Shown in pieces: positions 15,502 through 23,720 of a DNA stretch of 64,000 nucleotides. Numbering within the stretch: position 1 is the stretch's first letter; every line of letters begins with the position of its first letter. The stretch lies in the NCBI RefSeq assembly GCF_012223425.1, contig NZ_CP038799.1, positions 3,100,001-3,164,000 on the forward strand, in the 5' to 3' direction. This stretch comes from Mycolicibacterium frederiksbergense (GTDB lineage Bacteria; Actinomycetota; Actinomycetes; Mycobacteriales; Mycobacteriaceae). A program made the translations under genes and the position numbers. The notes below the pieces were generated by a model. It was not told the origin of the DNA. It was given only the letters and a program-made list of their open reading frames with translations, and did not search any database.

Positions 15502-16631
15502 CTCGCCGCGGCGCCCGTGAGCTGATCGCCGATGGCGCGCAGCGCTTCCAGATCCGATACGTCGAATGGAAGTGACGGCACCCCGACGATCGCGACATGC
15601 GGGTTGGCGCCGGTGAACCGGGACAGCAGTCGCACCTCGCGCTTGGCGGTGGCCGCCCGCGCGGCGTGCACCCGCAGCACCGCAGCGGTCAACCCGCCCG
15701 CACCCTGCTCGGCATCGAGCTGATCGGCGGCCTCGGCGGCCTTCTCGCCGGCCAGGCTGGTCAGCGTCGGGTGGGTGCGGTTGAGAATCAGGCCGGCCAG
15801 CGGCATCTTCTCCTGAGACAAGCGGTCGACGAAGAACGAAGCCTCGCGCAGCGCATCCGGTTCGGCCGCCGACACCACCACGAACTGGGTGCCGCGGCGC
15901 TTGAGCAGCTCGTAGGTCTTGTCCGCCTTCTGCCGGAACCCGTCAAAGGTGGCGTCCAGCGCCTGCACGAAACCTGCTGCGTCAGCCAACATCTGGGATC
16001 CGAGCACCGTTGACAGCGCCTTCATCGCCAGTCCGACGGCGCCGGTGACGAGCTTGCCGATCCCGCGGCCCGGGGCCAGCAGCAGTCGCCACAGCCGGCT
16101 GTCCATGAAGCTGCCGAGCCGTTTGGGCGCGTCCAGGAAGTCCAGCGCGTTGCGCGACGGCGGGGTGTCCACCACGATCAGGTCCCACTTGTCCTCGGCC
16201 AGCAACTGGCCGAGCTTCTCCATCGCCATGTACTCCTGCGTGCCCGCCAGCGAGGTGGCCACCGTCTGGTAGAACTGGTTCTCCAGAATTGCTTCTGCGC
16301 GTTCGGAATCCGATGAGTACTGCAGCACCATCTCATCGAAGGTGCGGCGCATATCGAGCATCATGGCGTGTAGTTCGCCGGTCACCTCCGGAGCCAGCGG
16401 CACCCGCTGCGGGTTGTTGCCCAGGCTCTCGATGCCCAGTGCCTGCGCCAGTCGCTTGGCCGGGTCGATGGTCAGAACGACCACCGTGCGGCCACCTTCG
16501 GCGGCCCGCAGCGCCATCGCGGCGGCGGTCGTCGTCTTACCGACGCCGCCGGCGCCGCAGCACACGACGACCCGGTTGGCGGTATCGGCAAGGATGGCAC
16601 CCAGGTCCAGGGCCGGCGGAGTCGTACTCAC
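15498..16631 (-). CDS. Get3/ArsA-like anion-transporter ATPase (Rv3680-like, subunit B)
   Basis: This 377-residue SIMIBI-class ATPase has a deviant P-loop GAGGVGKTT near residue 27-35, a switch I DPAKR and switch II VVDTPPSRNA. It is the orthologue of Rv3680, which pairs with Rv3679 as bacterial Get3-like proteins; the client is not settled, and tail-anchored or small-molecule cargo has been suggested. It begins 3 bp after the Rv3679-like gene and must be co-transcribed with it. The GTG at 16631 is the only sensible start. The stop lies inside CTAG shared with the whiB4 stop. Confidence 0.92.
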   Translation of the reverse strand: MSTTPPALDLGAILADTANRVVVCCGAGGVGKTTTAAAMALRAAEGGRTVVVLTIDPAKRLAQALGIESLGNNPQRVPLAPEVTGELHAMMLDMRRTFDEMVLQYSSDSERAEAILENQFYQTVATSLAGTQEYMAMEKLGQLLAEDKWDLIVVDTPPSRNALDFLDAPKRLGSFMDSRLWRLLLAPGRGIGKLVTGAVGLAMKALSTVLGSQMLADAAGFVQALDATFDGFRQKADKTYELLKRRGTQFVVVSAAEPDALREASFFVDRLSQEKMPLAGLILNRTHPTLTSLAGEKAAEAADQLDAEQGAGGLTAAVLRVHAARAATAKREVRLLSRFTGANPHVAIVGVPSLPFDVSDLEALRAIGDQLTGAAAS

Positions 16632-16634
16632 GGG

Positions 16635-17663
16635 TTACCTCACTCCTTGGGCGGCAAGTGCTTCGGCGAGTTCGTACAGGCTGCCGAGGTCGACGCCGTC
16701 GGCGATGGCGGGAAGTTCCAGCCTGGCCACGTCGAGATCTTCGAGCAGTTCCGCGCTCTCGGCGCGTGCGGCGATCCGGGTGGCATGCTGGATGGACTCG
16801 GTGAGCAGTCCGGCGAAATCACTGTCCGACAACGTGATCCCGGCAGCATCGAGTCCGGCGCCGACGGCATCGGCGTCGATGTCGCCCTCGGCGGCCTTGG
16901 TGAGGTCCGCGGCGGACAGGTATGAGGGGATATTGCGGTTGACGATCACGCTGCCGATGGGCAGATCGAGTTCGCGCAGTTCGCTGATCGCCTCGATGGT
17001 CTCCTGCACGGGCAGCGCCTCCAGCAGGGTCACCAGGTGGATGGCGGTCAGATCCGAATGCAGGATCTTGACCACGCCGTCGGCCTGCGAGTGCACCGGA
17101 CCGCCCTTGGCCAATTCGGACACCGCCTTGGTGACATCGAGAAAACGTGAGATGCGTCCCGTCGGGGGAGCATCGACCACGATCGCGTCGTAGACCATTT
17201 GGCCCGGCTTGGCTTGTTTTTCTCTGCGCACCACGATCTCCTTGATCTTGCCGGTGAGCAGCACATCGCGGAGGCCCGGGGCGATCGTGGTGGCGAACTC
17301 GACCGCACCGATGCGGCGCATCGCGCGGCCGGCGATGCCGAGGTTGTAGAACATGTCGAGGTATTCCAGGAACGCCGCCTCGGTGTCGATGGCCAGCGCG
17401 TTGACCTGCCCGCCACCGTCGGCGGTGGCGATCTTGACTTCCTTGTAGGGAAGCGGGGGCACGTCGAAGAGTTGGGCGATGCCTTGGCGTCCTTCGACCT
17501 CGACCAGCAGTACCTTGCGGCCCCCGGCGGCCAGCGCCAGTGCCAGCGCCGCCGCGATCGTCGACTTGCCGGTGCCGCCCTTGCCGGTGACGAAGTGCAG
17601 TCGTGCCTTGTTCAGGCGGGACGGCCAGCCGACCGGTTTGCGGTCGTTGGATTCTTGTTCCAC
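16635..17663 (-). CDS. Get3/ArsA-like anion-transporter ATPase (Rv3679-like, subunit A)
   Basis: This 342-residue P-loop ATPase is the first gene of the pair. Walker A is GKGGTGKST at ~27-35, switch II is VVDAPPTGRISRF, and the A-loop region with NRNIPSYL is near 245. The protein is closely similar to Rv3679. A heterodimer with the product of the next gene is expected from that pair in M. tuberculosis. The GTG at 17663 lies 6 nt after a TAGCAT -10 box, so the transcript is probably leaderless. No transmembrane segment is present; it should be cytosolic or membrane-associated. Confidence 0.92.
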   Translation of the reverse strand: MEQESNDRKPVGWPSRLNKARLHFVTGKGGTGKSTIAAALALALAAGGRKVLLVEVEGRQGIAQLFDVPPLPYKEVKIATADGGGQVNALAIDTEAAFLEYLDMFYNLGIAGRAMRRIGAVEFATTIAPGLRDVLLTGKIKEIVVRREKQAKPGQMVYDAIVVDAPPTGRISRFLDVTKAVSELAKGGPVHSQADGVVKILHSDLTAIHLVTLLEALPVQETIEAISELRELDLPIGSVIVNRNIPSYLSAADLTKAAEGDIDADAVGAGLDAAGITLSDSDFAGLLTESIQHATRIAARAESAELLEDLDVARLELPAIADGVDLGSLYELAEALAAQGVR

Positions 17664-17711
17664 GCCTGCATGCTATCCATGCGTGACCGATGGCCGGATA
17701 AGCTCGCCCAC
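17664..17711. promoter_or_regulatory. 48-bp divergent promoter region, both genes probably leaderless
   Basis: On the minus strand TAGCAT is 6 nt from the GTG of the ATPase gene. On the plus strand TAAGCT (17698-17703) is 8 nt from the ATG at 17712. Both spacings fit mycobacterial leaderless transcripts with TANNNT -10 boxes. A shared regulator could switch both sides. Confidence 0.55.
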
Positions 17712-17873
17712 ATGAGCGAGTTAACCCGTTGGGAATACGCCACAGTTCCGTTGCTGACGCACGCCACCAAGCAGATCCTGGATACCTGGGGTGTCGACGG
17801 TTGGGAACTGGTGTCGGTGCTGCCCGGCCCCACCGGTGAGCAGCACGTCGCCTACCTGAAGCGGCCCAAGTGA
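17712..17873 (+). CDS. DUF4177-like small protein (Rv3678A-like)
   Basis: The 53-residue protein reads MSELTRWEYATVPLLTHA and continues with ILDTWGVDGWELVSVL, the conserved WE and GWELV core of DUF4177. Function is unknown. The ATG at 17712 is 8 nt after a -10 box. The TGA stop overlaps the GTG start of the RidA gene, so the two are coupled and form an operon with the MBL hydrolase downstream. Confidence 0.85.
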   Translation: MSELTRWEYATVPLLTHATKQILDTWGVDGWELVSVLPGPTGEQHVAYLKRPK

Positions 17874-18328
17874 GCGCCGTCTCGGCAAAGCTGGCCGAGC
17901 TGGGCATCGAGCTGCCCGCCGTGGTCGCGCCGCTGGCCGCGTACGTACCCGCGGTGCGCACCGGCAATCTGGTCTACACCGCAGGACAGCTGCCGATCAG
18001 CGACGGTGCACTGCTGGCGACCGGCAAGGTCGGCGCCGAGGTCACCGCCGAGCAGGCCAAGGACCTGGCCCGCCATTGTGGGCTCAACGCACTGGCGGCC
18101 GTGCACGCGCTGGTGGGCATCGACGCGGTCGTCAAGGTGGTCAAGGTCGTCGGCTTCGTGGCCTCGGCGCCCGGATTCGACGGACAGCCCGGCGTCATCA
18201 ACGGGGCCTCCGAACTGTTCGGTGAGATCTTCGGCGAAGCCGGCGCCCACGCGCGCTCCGCGGTCGGGGTGTCCGAGCTGCCGCGCAACGCCCCGGTGGA
18301 AGTGGAAGTGATCGTCGAGGTCGCGTGA
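17870..18328 (+). CDS. RidA/YjgF-family protein (Rv3678c-like)
   Basis: The 152-residue protein belongs to the RidA superfamily of enamine/imine deaminases, which clear 2-aminoacrylate made by PLP enzymes. Family features include VRTGNLVYTAGQLPI near residue 25-40 and NGASELFGEIFGEAG. The C-terminal region ELPRNAPVEVEVIVEV replaces the classical catalytic-Arg motif (IPRGALVEIE); Arg is still present in LPRN. The GTG at 17870 overlaps the preceding stop (GTGA) and its own stop overlaps the next GTG. Confidence 0.9.
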   Translation: MSAVSAKLAELGIELPAVVAPLAAYVPAVRTGNLVYTAGQLPISDGALLATGKVGAEVTAEQAKDLARHCGLNALAAVHALVGIDAVVKVVKVVGFVASAPGFDGQPGVINGASELFGEIFGEAGAHARSAVGVSELPRNAPVEVEVIVEVA

Positions 18329-19098
18329 CGACCCATCCCGCGTACGGCGTGCTGAGACCGGTCACCGAATCGGCCTCGGTGCTCCTGTGCGACAACCCGG
18401 GCATCATGACGCTGGACGGCACCAACACCTGGGTGCTGCGCGGCCCGCGCAGCGACGAGATGGTGATCGTCGATCCCGGCCCCGACGACACCGAGCACAT
18501 CGACCGGATCGCCGCGCTCGGCAAGATCGGTTTGGTGCTGATCAGCCACAAGCACGGCGACCACACCGACGGTATCGACATGCTGGTGGAGCGCACCGGC
18601 GCGGTGGTGCGCGCGGTGGGCAGCGGATTTCTGCGGGGTATGGGTGGGCCGCTGACCGACGGCGAGGTGATCGACGCGGCCGGTCTGCGCATCACGGTGA
18701 TGGCCACTCCCGGCCACACCGTGGACTCGCTGTCCTTCCTCGTCGACGACGCCGTCCTGACCGCCGACACCGTGCTCGGACGCGGCACCACCGTCATCGA
18801 TGACGAGGACGGCAGCCTCGCGGCCTACCTGGAATCGCTGCGCCGGCTACAGGGGCTGGGGCCGCGCACCGTGCTGCCGGGACACGGCCCTGAACTCGAC
18901 GATCTGGCCGGTGTCGCCACCGCCTACCTGGCCCATCGCGAACAACGACTCGAACAGGTTCGCGGCGCCCTGCAGGTGCTGGGTGCGGACGCCACCGCGA
19001 AGCAGGTCGTCGCCCACGTCTACACCGATGTGGACCAGAAGCTGTGGCCCGCGGCCGAGAAATCGACGCAGGCCCAGCTGGACTACCTCAGACAGTGA
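18325..19098 (+). CDS. Metallo-beta-lactamase-fold hydrolase (Rv3677c-like)
   Basis: The 257-residue protein has the MBL metal motif in LISHKHGDHTDGID, then ATPGHTVDSLSF, TADTVLG and VLPGHGPELDD, the order found in LACTB2-like and glyoxalase II-like hydrolases. The C-terminal winged segment (QVLGADATAKQVVAHVYTD) is typical of LACTB2-like enzymes, some of which are nucleases. Substrate unknown. The GTG at 18325 overlaps the RidA stop. A hairpin terminator follows 3 bp after the stop. Confidence 0.92.
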   Translation: MTTHPAYGVLRPVTESASVLLCDNPGIMTLDGTNTWVLRGPRSDEMVIVDPGPDDTEHIDRIAALGKIGLVLISHKHGDHTDGIDMLVERTGAVVRAVGSGFLRGMGGPLTDGEVIDAAGLRITVMATPGHTVDSLSFLVDDAVLTADTVLGRGTTVIDDEDGSLAAYLESLRRLQGLGPRTVLPGHGPELDDLAGVATAYLAHREQRLEQVRGALQVLGADATAKQVVAHVYTDVDQKLWPAAEKSTQAQLDYLRQ

Positions 19099-19100
19099 TG

Positions 19101-19141
19101 TGTGGAGCCCCAGTCGGAATCATTCCGACGGAGACTCCACA
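19101..19141. terminator. Bidirectional terminator between the MBL hydrolase and crp
   Basis: TGTGGAG pairs with CTCCACA on the outside, and GTCGGAAT with ATTCCGAC inside, giving a long interrupted hairpin between convergent genes. Confidence 0.7.
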
Positions 19142-19155
19142 AACCGCAGATCGGT

Positions 19156-19830
19156 CTAGCGGGCGCGCCGTGCGAGCCGCTCGCTGTCGCTGATCAGCAC
19201 GCTCTTGCCCTCGAGCCGGATCCAGCCGCGGTGGGCGAAATCGGCCAGGGCCTTGTTCACGGTCTCGCGGGAGGCACCGACGAGCTGGGCGATCTCTTCC
19301 TGCGTCAGGTCGTGGGTGACGCGCAGGGCGCCACCCTCCTGCGTACCGAAGCGCTGGGCCAGCTGCAGCAGCTGCTTGGCGACCCGGCCGGGCACGTCGG
19401 TGAAGATCAGGTCGGCCAAGTTGTTGTTGGTGCGGCGCAGGCGGCGGGCCAACACGCGCAGCAGCTGCTCGGCGATCTCCGGGCGGTCGGCGATCCAGGC
19501 GCGCAGCGCCTCGCGGTCCATCGAGACCGCGCGCACCTCGGTGATCGTGGTGGCACTGGAGGTACGCGGGCCGGGGTCGAAGATCGACAGCTCGCCGAAC
19601 ATGTCGGACGGGCCCATGATCGTCAGCAGGTTCTCCCGGCCGTCAGGGGAACGCCGGCCGATCTTCACCTTGCCGGACGTGATGATGTAGAGCCGGTCAC
19701 CGGGCTCGCCTTCGGCGAACACCGTGTGTCCGCGCGGAAAGTCGACGGGCTGCAGCTGTTTGGTCAGCGCAGCGACCGCAGTGGGTTCTACCCCTTGGAA
19801 GATTCCGGCCCTGGCCAGGATCTCGTCCAC
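19156..19830 (-). CDS. crp: cAMP receptor protein family transcription factor Crp (Rv3676 orthologue)
   Basis: The 224-residue protein has the same length as Rv3676. A cyclic-nucleotide-binding beta-barrel with GELSIFDPGPRTSSAT (phosphate-binding cassette, ~78-93), a C-helix and a winged HTH (TQEEIAQLVGASRETVNKAL) are present. Mycobacterial CRP binds TGTGA-N6-TCACA and controls acetate use, resuscitation and whiB1. The GTG at 19830 has AGAGGGG 4 nt upstream. Two near-consensus sites are visible in this window (acs leader and the Ms1 promoter). An adenylate cyclase is encoded at 42805-44379. Confidence 0.96.
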   Translation of the reverse strand: MDEILARAGIFQGVEPTAVAALTKQLQPVDFPRGHTVFAEGEPGDRLYIITSGKVKIGRRSPDGRENLLTIMGPSDMFGELSIFDPGPRTSSATTITEVRAVSMDREALRAWIADRPEIAEQLLRVLARRLRRTNNNLADLIFTDVPGRVAKQLLQLAQRFGTQEGGALRVTHDLTQEEIAQLVGASRETVNKALADFAHRGWIRLEGKSVLISDSERLARRAR

Positions 19831-19947
19831 GTTGCCCCTCTTAAGCTCATCGGGTGATATGTCATGCGTATCAAACCTGCGGTGGCTGACCGCCTAGCTT
19901 GTTAGCGAATTCAGTCTAGAGGTTGGCCCGCCGACGACGAGCCAACG

Positions 19948-20199
19948 CTACACACGATTGGGCTGGCGAGTCGCGGGAAACTGCGGATTGCCCTCGCTGG
20001 ACGTCGCCAACCGGGTCGGCAGACCGGTGAACGCCCGCGGTTCGCGGGGGGCCGGGCGTTTGCGTTCCAGCAAATCCGTGCCGACATTGCGGCGCAGCGT
20101 CGTGGTCTCATCGGTCTCCAGGCTTGCTTCCAGGCGCTCGAGCCCGAAGGTCGCCAGCATCAGCAACCCGGGGATGAAGGCGACCAGCAACCAAGACAC
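19948..20199 (-). CDS. Small membrane protein next to crp (Rv3675-like position)
   Basis: The 83-residue protein starts with a hydrophobic helix (VSWLLVAFIPGLLMLATFGL) and then an acidic and basic soluble tail. Position between crp and nth matches the small membrane protein gene Rv3675. The GTG at 20199 makes the hydrophobic segment N-terminal; an open frame from 20238 would add 13 residues with no better SD. Function unknown. Confidence 0.6.
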   Translation of the reverse strand: MSWLLVAFIPGLLMLATFGLERLEASLETDETTTLRRNVGTDLLERKRPAPREPRAFTGLPTRLATSSEGNPQFPATRQPNRV

Positions 20200-20325
20200 A
20201 CAGGTGAGTAAACACGGCGAAGGTCTCAGCGCGATCACGGTTTGTCACCGGTCGGAACCGGGCTGTCGGGCCTTCTTCCCCTGTCGCTTTGCTCGCCCAT
20301 GTCCGCATGTCAGTACGCTGATCGG

Positions 20326-21090
20326 GTGAGTGCGAGCACCGTCCGGAGCAAGTCGTCCGCCGCATGGGACCGCGAGACCCATCTCGGTCTGGTCCGCCGG
20401 GCCCGGCGGATGAACCGTGCGCTCGCGGTGGCTTTCCCACACGTCTATTGCGAGCTGGATTTCACCAACCCGCTCGAACTCACGGTCGCGACCATCCTGT
20501 CGGCCCAGTGCACCGACAAACGCGTCAACCTGACCACCCCGGCGTTGTTCAAGCGGTACCGCACCGCGCTGGACTACGCCCAGGCCGACCGGACCGAACT
20601 CGAAGAGCTGATCCGGCCCACCGGTTTCTACCGCAACAAGGCCAACTCGCTGATCAACCTGGGCCAGGAGTTGGAGGCCCGGTTCGACGGTGAGGTGCCC
20701 GACAACCTGGCCGACCTCGTCACCTTGCCCGGTGTCGGCCGCAAGACCGCCAACGTGGTGCTGGGCAATGCCTTCGACATCCCCGGTATCACCGTCGACA
20801 CCCACTTCGGCCGGTTGGTGCGGCGCTGGCGCTGGACCGCCGAAGAGGACCCGGTGAAGGTCGAGCACATCGTCGGTGAGTTGATCGAACGCCGCGAATG
20901 GACGCTGCTGAGCCATCGCGTGATCTTTCACGGCCGCCGCGTCTGCCATGCCCGTCGCCCGGCGTGCGGGGTGTGCGTGCTGGCCAAGGACTGCCCGTCC
21001 TTCGGTGCCGGCCCCACCGATCCGGTCACCGCGGCGGCGCTGGTGAAGGGTCCCGAGACCGAGCACCTGCTGGCGCTGGCCGGGCTGTGA
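20326..21090 (+). CDS. nth: Endonuclease III
   Basis: Nth is a bifunctional DNA glycosylase/AP lyase that removes oxidised pyrimidines. The 254-residue protein has the helix-hairpin-helix LVTLPGVGRKTANVVLG containing the catalytic Lys, the catalytic Asp in TVDTHFGRL, and the [4Fe-4S] loop CHARRPACGVCVLAKDC. The GTG at 20326 follows a TACGCT box by about 9 nt, suggesting a leaderless start; a longer frame from 20242 is rejected. The stop overlaps the next GTG. It heads a four-gene operon with the TlpA-like protein, Nudix hydrolase and marP. Confidence 0.96.
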   Translation: MSASTVRSKSSAAWDRETHLGLVRRARRMNRALAVAFPHVYCELDFTNPLELTVATILSAQCTDKRVNLTTPALFKRYRTALDYAQADRTELEELIRPTGFYRNKANSLINLGQELEARFDGEVPDNLADLVTLPGVGRKTANVVLGNAFDIPGITVDTHFGRLVRRWRWTAEEDPVKVEHIVGELIERREWTLLSHRVIFHGRRVCHARRPACGVCVLAKDCPSFGAGPTDPVTAAALVKGPETEHLLALAGL

Positions 21091-21737
21091 GCCGCTCGGC
21101 CCGCTGGACCGCGGCAGTACTGATCATCCTGGTGGCGCTGGGCTACGCGCTGTGGCGCGAACTCGATACCGACACCTCGGGCCCCGTCGATGCCGGCACA
21201 CCCGCCGCGCGCGATCACCGCGATGCCGATACCCCCGAGGCGTTGGCCGGCCCCCGGGCGCGTGCCGACCTGGCGCCCTGCCCGAGCGCGGAGGCCGGTC
21301 CCGGGCCGCAGGCGTTGCGCGGTATCACCCTGGAATGCGCGGGTGACGGCACCCCGATGGATCTCGCACCGGGGTTGGCGGGCCGGCCGGTGCTGCTCAA
21401 CCTGTGGGCGTACTGGTGCGGACCGTGCGCGGACGAGCTGCCCGCACTGGCCGAATACCAGCGGAGGATGGGTGATCGGGTGACGGTCCTGACGGTGCAC
21501 CAGGACGAGAACGAGACCGCCGGTCTGCTGCGCCTCGCCGAGCTGGGCGTCCGGTTGCCGACGGTGCAGGACGGGCGCCGCCTCGTCGCGGGCGCGCTCA
21601 AGGTGCCCAACGTGATGCCTGCGACCGTCGTGCTGCGGGCGGACGGTAGCGTGGCCGAAATCCTGCCGCGCCCGTTCACCGACGCCGACGAGATCGCCGC
21701 GGCGGTGAATCCGTCGATAGGAGTTCCGGTTGAGTAG
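21087..21737 (+). CDS. TlpA-like membrane-anchored thioredoxin (Rv3673c-like)
   Basis: The 216-residue protein has an N-terminal membrane anchor (~8-22), a low-complexity linker and a thioredoxin domain with the active site WAYWCGPCADELP. It should act outside the membrane as a thiol-disulfide oxidoreductase, for example in cytochrome c or envelope protein maturation. The GTG at 21087 overlaps the nth stop (GTGA). Its end overlaps the Nudix gene by 8 bp. Confidence 0.9.
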   Translation: MSRSARWTAAVLIILVALGYALWRELDTDTSGPVDAGTPAARDHRDADTPEALAGPRARADLAPCPSAEAGPGPQALRGITLECAGDGTPMDLAPGLAGRPVLLNLWAYWCGPCADELPALAEYQRRMGDRVTVLTVHQDENETAGLLRLAELGVRLPTVQDGRRLVAGALKVPNVMPATVVLRADGSVAEILPRPFTDADEIAAAVNPSIGVPVE

Positions 21738-22533
21738 CACCCGCGGCGGGCAAGAGCGCAGCGACCCGGGGAGTGTTCTGGCGCCGGACGCCGCGCCGCG
21801 CTGGCTGCAGCCGCTGGTCGACAATGTCGCCGCGGTGCCCGATGCCTACCGGAGTCGTGTCCCCGCCGATGTGCTCGCCGCCATCACCGCCGCCAACGAA
21901 ACCGCCACCCGCGCGGGCACCAAACGCGATGCCGCGGTGCTGGTTCTGTTCTCCGGGCCCGCCGAGGCCCCGGTCGGCGGGCCGCCGCCGGACACCGACC
22001 TCCTGGTCACCGTGCGCGCCTCCACACTGCGCAACCACTCCGGACAGGCCGCATTTCCCGGCGGGGTGTCCGACCCGGAGGACGACGGCCCGGTATCCAC
22101 CGCGCTGCGCGAGGCCCGTGAGGAGACCGGCGTCGACACCGGTCGGTTGACCCCGCTGGCCGTCCTGGACCGGATGTTCATCCCGCCGACCGGTTTTCAC
22201 GTCGTTCCGGTGCTGGCCTATTCGCCGGATCCGGGGCCTGTCGGGGTGGTCGACCCAGGGGAGGCGGCCATCGTCGCGCGGGTTCCGCTGCGCGCGTTCA
22301 TCAATCCGGAGAACCGGTTGATGGTCTACCGCGAGGCCAACACCAGCCGTTTCGCCGGCCCGGCATTCCTGCTGAACCAGATGCTGGTGTGGGGTTTCAC
22401 CGGTCAGGTGATCTCGGCGATTCTCGACGTCGCCGGGTGGGCGCAGCCGTGGGACACCGACAACCTGCGTGAGTTGGACGAGGCAATGGCGCTTGTCGGA
22501 CGCGCCAGCCAGTACCGTGAGGCCCAACAATGA
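21730..22533 (+). CDS. Nudix hydrolase, probable CoA pyrophosphatase (Rv3672c-like)
   Basis: The 267-residue protein carries a Nudix box within GGVSDPEDDGPVSTALREAR followed by EETGV, and the upstream LRNHSGQAAFPGG typical of the NUDT7/NudL CoA pyrophosphatase group. The enzyme likely hydrolyses CoA or CoA derivatives to phosphopantetheine and 3',5'-ADP. The TTG at 21730 has AGGAG 6 nt upstream and overlaps the end of the TlpA-like gene by 8 bp. Its TGA overlaps the ATG of marP (ATGA). Confidence 0.92.
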   Translation: MSSTRGGQERSDPGSVLAPDAAPRWLQPLVDNVAAVPDAYRSRVPADVLAAITAANETATRAGTKRDAAVLVLFSGPAEAPVGGPPPDTDLLVTVRASTLRNHSGQAAFPGGVSDPEDDGPVSTALREAREETGVDTGRLTPLAVLDRMFIPPTGFHVVPVLAYSPDPGPVGVVDPGEAAIVARVPLRAFINPENRLMVYREANTSRFAGPAFLLNQMLVWGFTGQVISAILDVAGWAQPWDTDNLRELDEAMALVGRASQYREAQQ

Positions 22534-23720
22534 CACCGTCACAGTGGCTCGACCTCGCCATCCTCGCCGTCGCCTTCGTGGCCGCGGTCTCGGGCTGGCG
22601 CTCCGGCGCGCTCGGCTCGCTGCTGTCGTTCATCGGGGTGGTGCTCGGCGCCGTCGCGGGCGTGCTGCTGGCACCACATGTCGTCGGCAACATCGACGGG
22701 CCCCGCACGAAACTGTTCGCGACGCTGTTCCTGATCCTGGCCCTGGTGGTCATCGGGGAGATCGCCGGTGTGGTGCTGGGCCGAGCGGTGCGCGGCGCCA
22801 TGCGCAACCGCGGTCTGCGCACCATCGACTCGATCATCGGCGCGGCCCTGCAGCTGGTCACCGTGCTGGTGGCGGCCTGGTTGCTGGCCACCCCGCTGAC
22901 CAGCCAGCCCGCCCTGGCCGGGGCCGTCCGCGGCTCCAAGGTGCTCAGCGAGGTCGACGCCCTCGCCCCGGAGTGGCTCAAGAAGGTGCCCGCCCGGCTG
23001 GCCGGTCTACTGGACACCTCGGGCCTGCCCGCGGTGCTCGAACCCTTCAGCCGTACTCCGATCGTCGCCGTCGACGCACCGGATGCGGCACTGTCGGCAT
23101 CACCGGTTGTCGAGGCCACCAGGAACAGTGTGGTGAAGATCCGCGGAGTCGCACCCAGCTGCCAGAAGGTGTTGGAGGGCAGCGGGTTCGTCATCGCACC
23201 GAACCGGGTCATGTCCAACGCACACGTGGTCGCCGGCGCGGAGACCGTCACCGTGGAGGTGGGCGGGCAGTCCTATGACGCCAGCGTGGTCGCCTATGAC
23301 CCCAACCAGGACATCTCCATCCTGGCCGTCCCGGAATTGCCGTCCGTCCCGCTGATCTTCGACGATTCCGAGGCCGAGCCGACCACCGACGCCATCGTGA
23401 TGGGCTATCCGGGTGGCGGGGACTTCACCGCGACCCCGGCGCGCGTGCGCGAGACAATCGAGCTCAACGGTCCCGACATCTACAACTCGACGACGGTGAA
23501 CCGGACCGTGTACACCGTCAGGGGGACTGTCCGGCAAGGCAATTCCGGTGGCCCGATGATCGACAAGGACGGCAGGGTCCTCGGTGTGGTGTTCGGGGCC
23601 GCCGTTGACGACGCGGACACCGGATTTGTGCTGACCGCGCAGGAGGTACTGCCGCAGCGGCTCGAGGTCGGCAACACCGCGCCGGTGCCCACCGGTACGT
23701 GCATCGGTCAGCCGGGATAA
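22530..23720 (+). CDS. marP: Acid-resistance membrane serine protease MarP
   Basis: MarP is a periplasmic protease needed to keep pH homeostasis in acid; in M. tuberculosis it acts on the peptidoglycan hydrolase RipA. The 396-residue protein has four N-terminal TM helices (~8-125, CvpA-like) and a trypsin-like domain with His232 (NAHVVAG), Asp261 (PNQDISIL) and Ser339 (RQGNSGGPM). Two cysteines (in PSCQKV and TGTCIGQ) can form the redox-sensitive disulfide known for this family. The ATG at 22530 overlaps the Nudix stop. The 3' end overlaps the convergent hydrolase gene by 13 bp. Confidence 0.96.
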   Translation: MTPSQWLDLAILAVAFVAAVSGWRSGALGSLLSFIGVVLGAVAGVLLAPHVVGNIDGPRTKLFATLFLILALVVIGEIAGVVLGRAVRGAMRNRGLRTIDSIIGAALQLVTVLVAAWLLATPLTSQPALAGAVRGSKVLSEVDALAPEWLKKVPARLAGLLDTSGLPAVLEPFSRTPIVAVDAPDAALSASPVVEATRNSVVKIRGVAPSCQKVLEGSGFVIAPNRVMSNAHVVAGAETVTVEVGGQSYDASVVAYDPNQDISILAVPELPSVPLIFDDSEAEPTTDAIVMGYPGGGDFTATPARVRETIELNGPDIYNSTTVNRTVYTVRGTVRQGNSGGPMIDKDGRVLGVVFGAAVDDADTGFVLTAQEVLPQRLEVGNTAPVPTGTCIGQPG

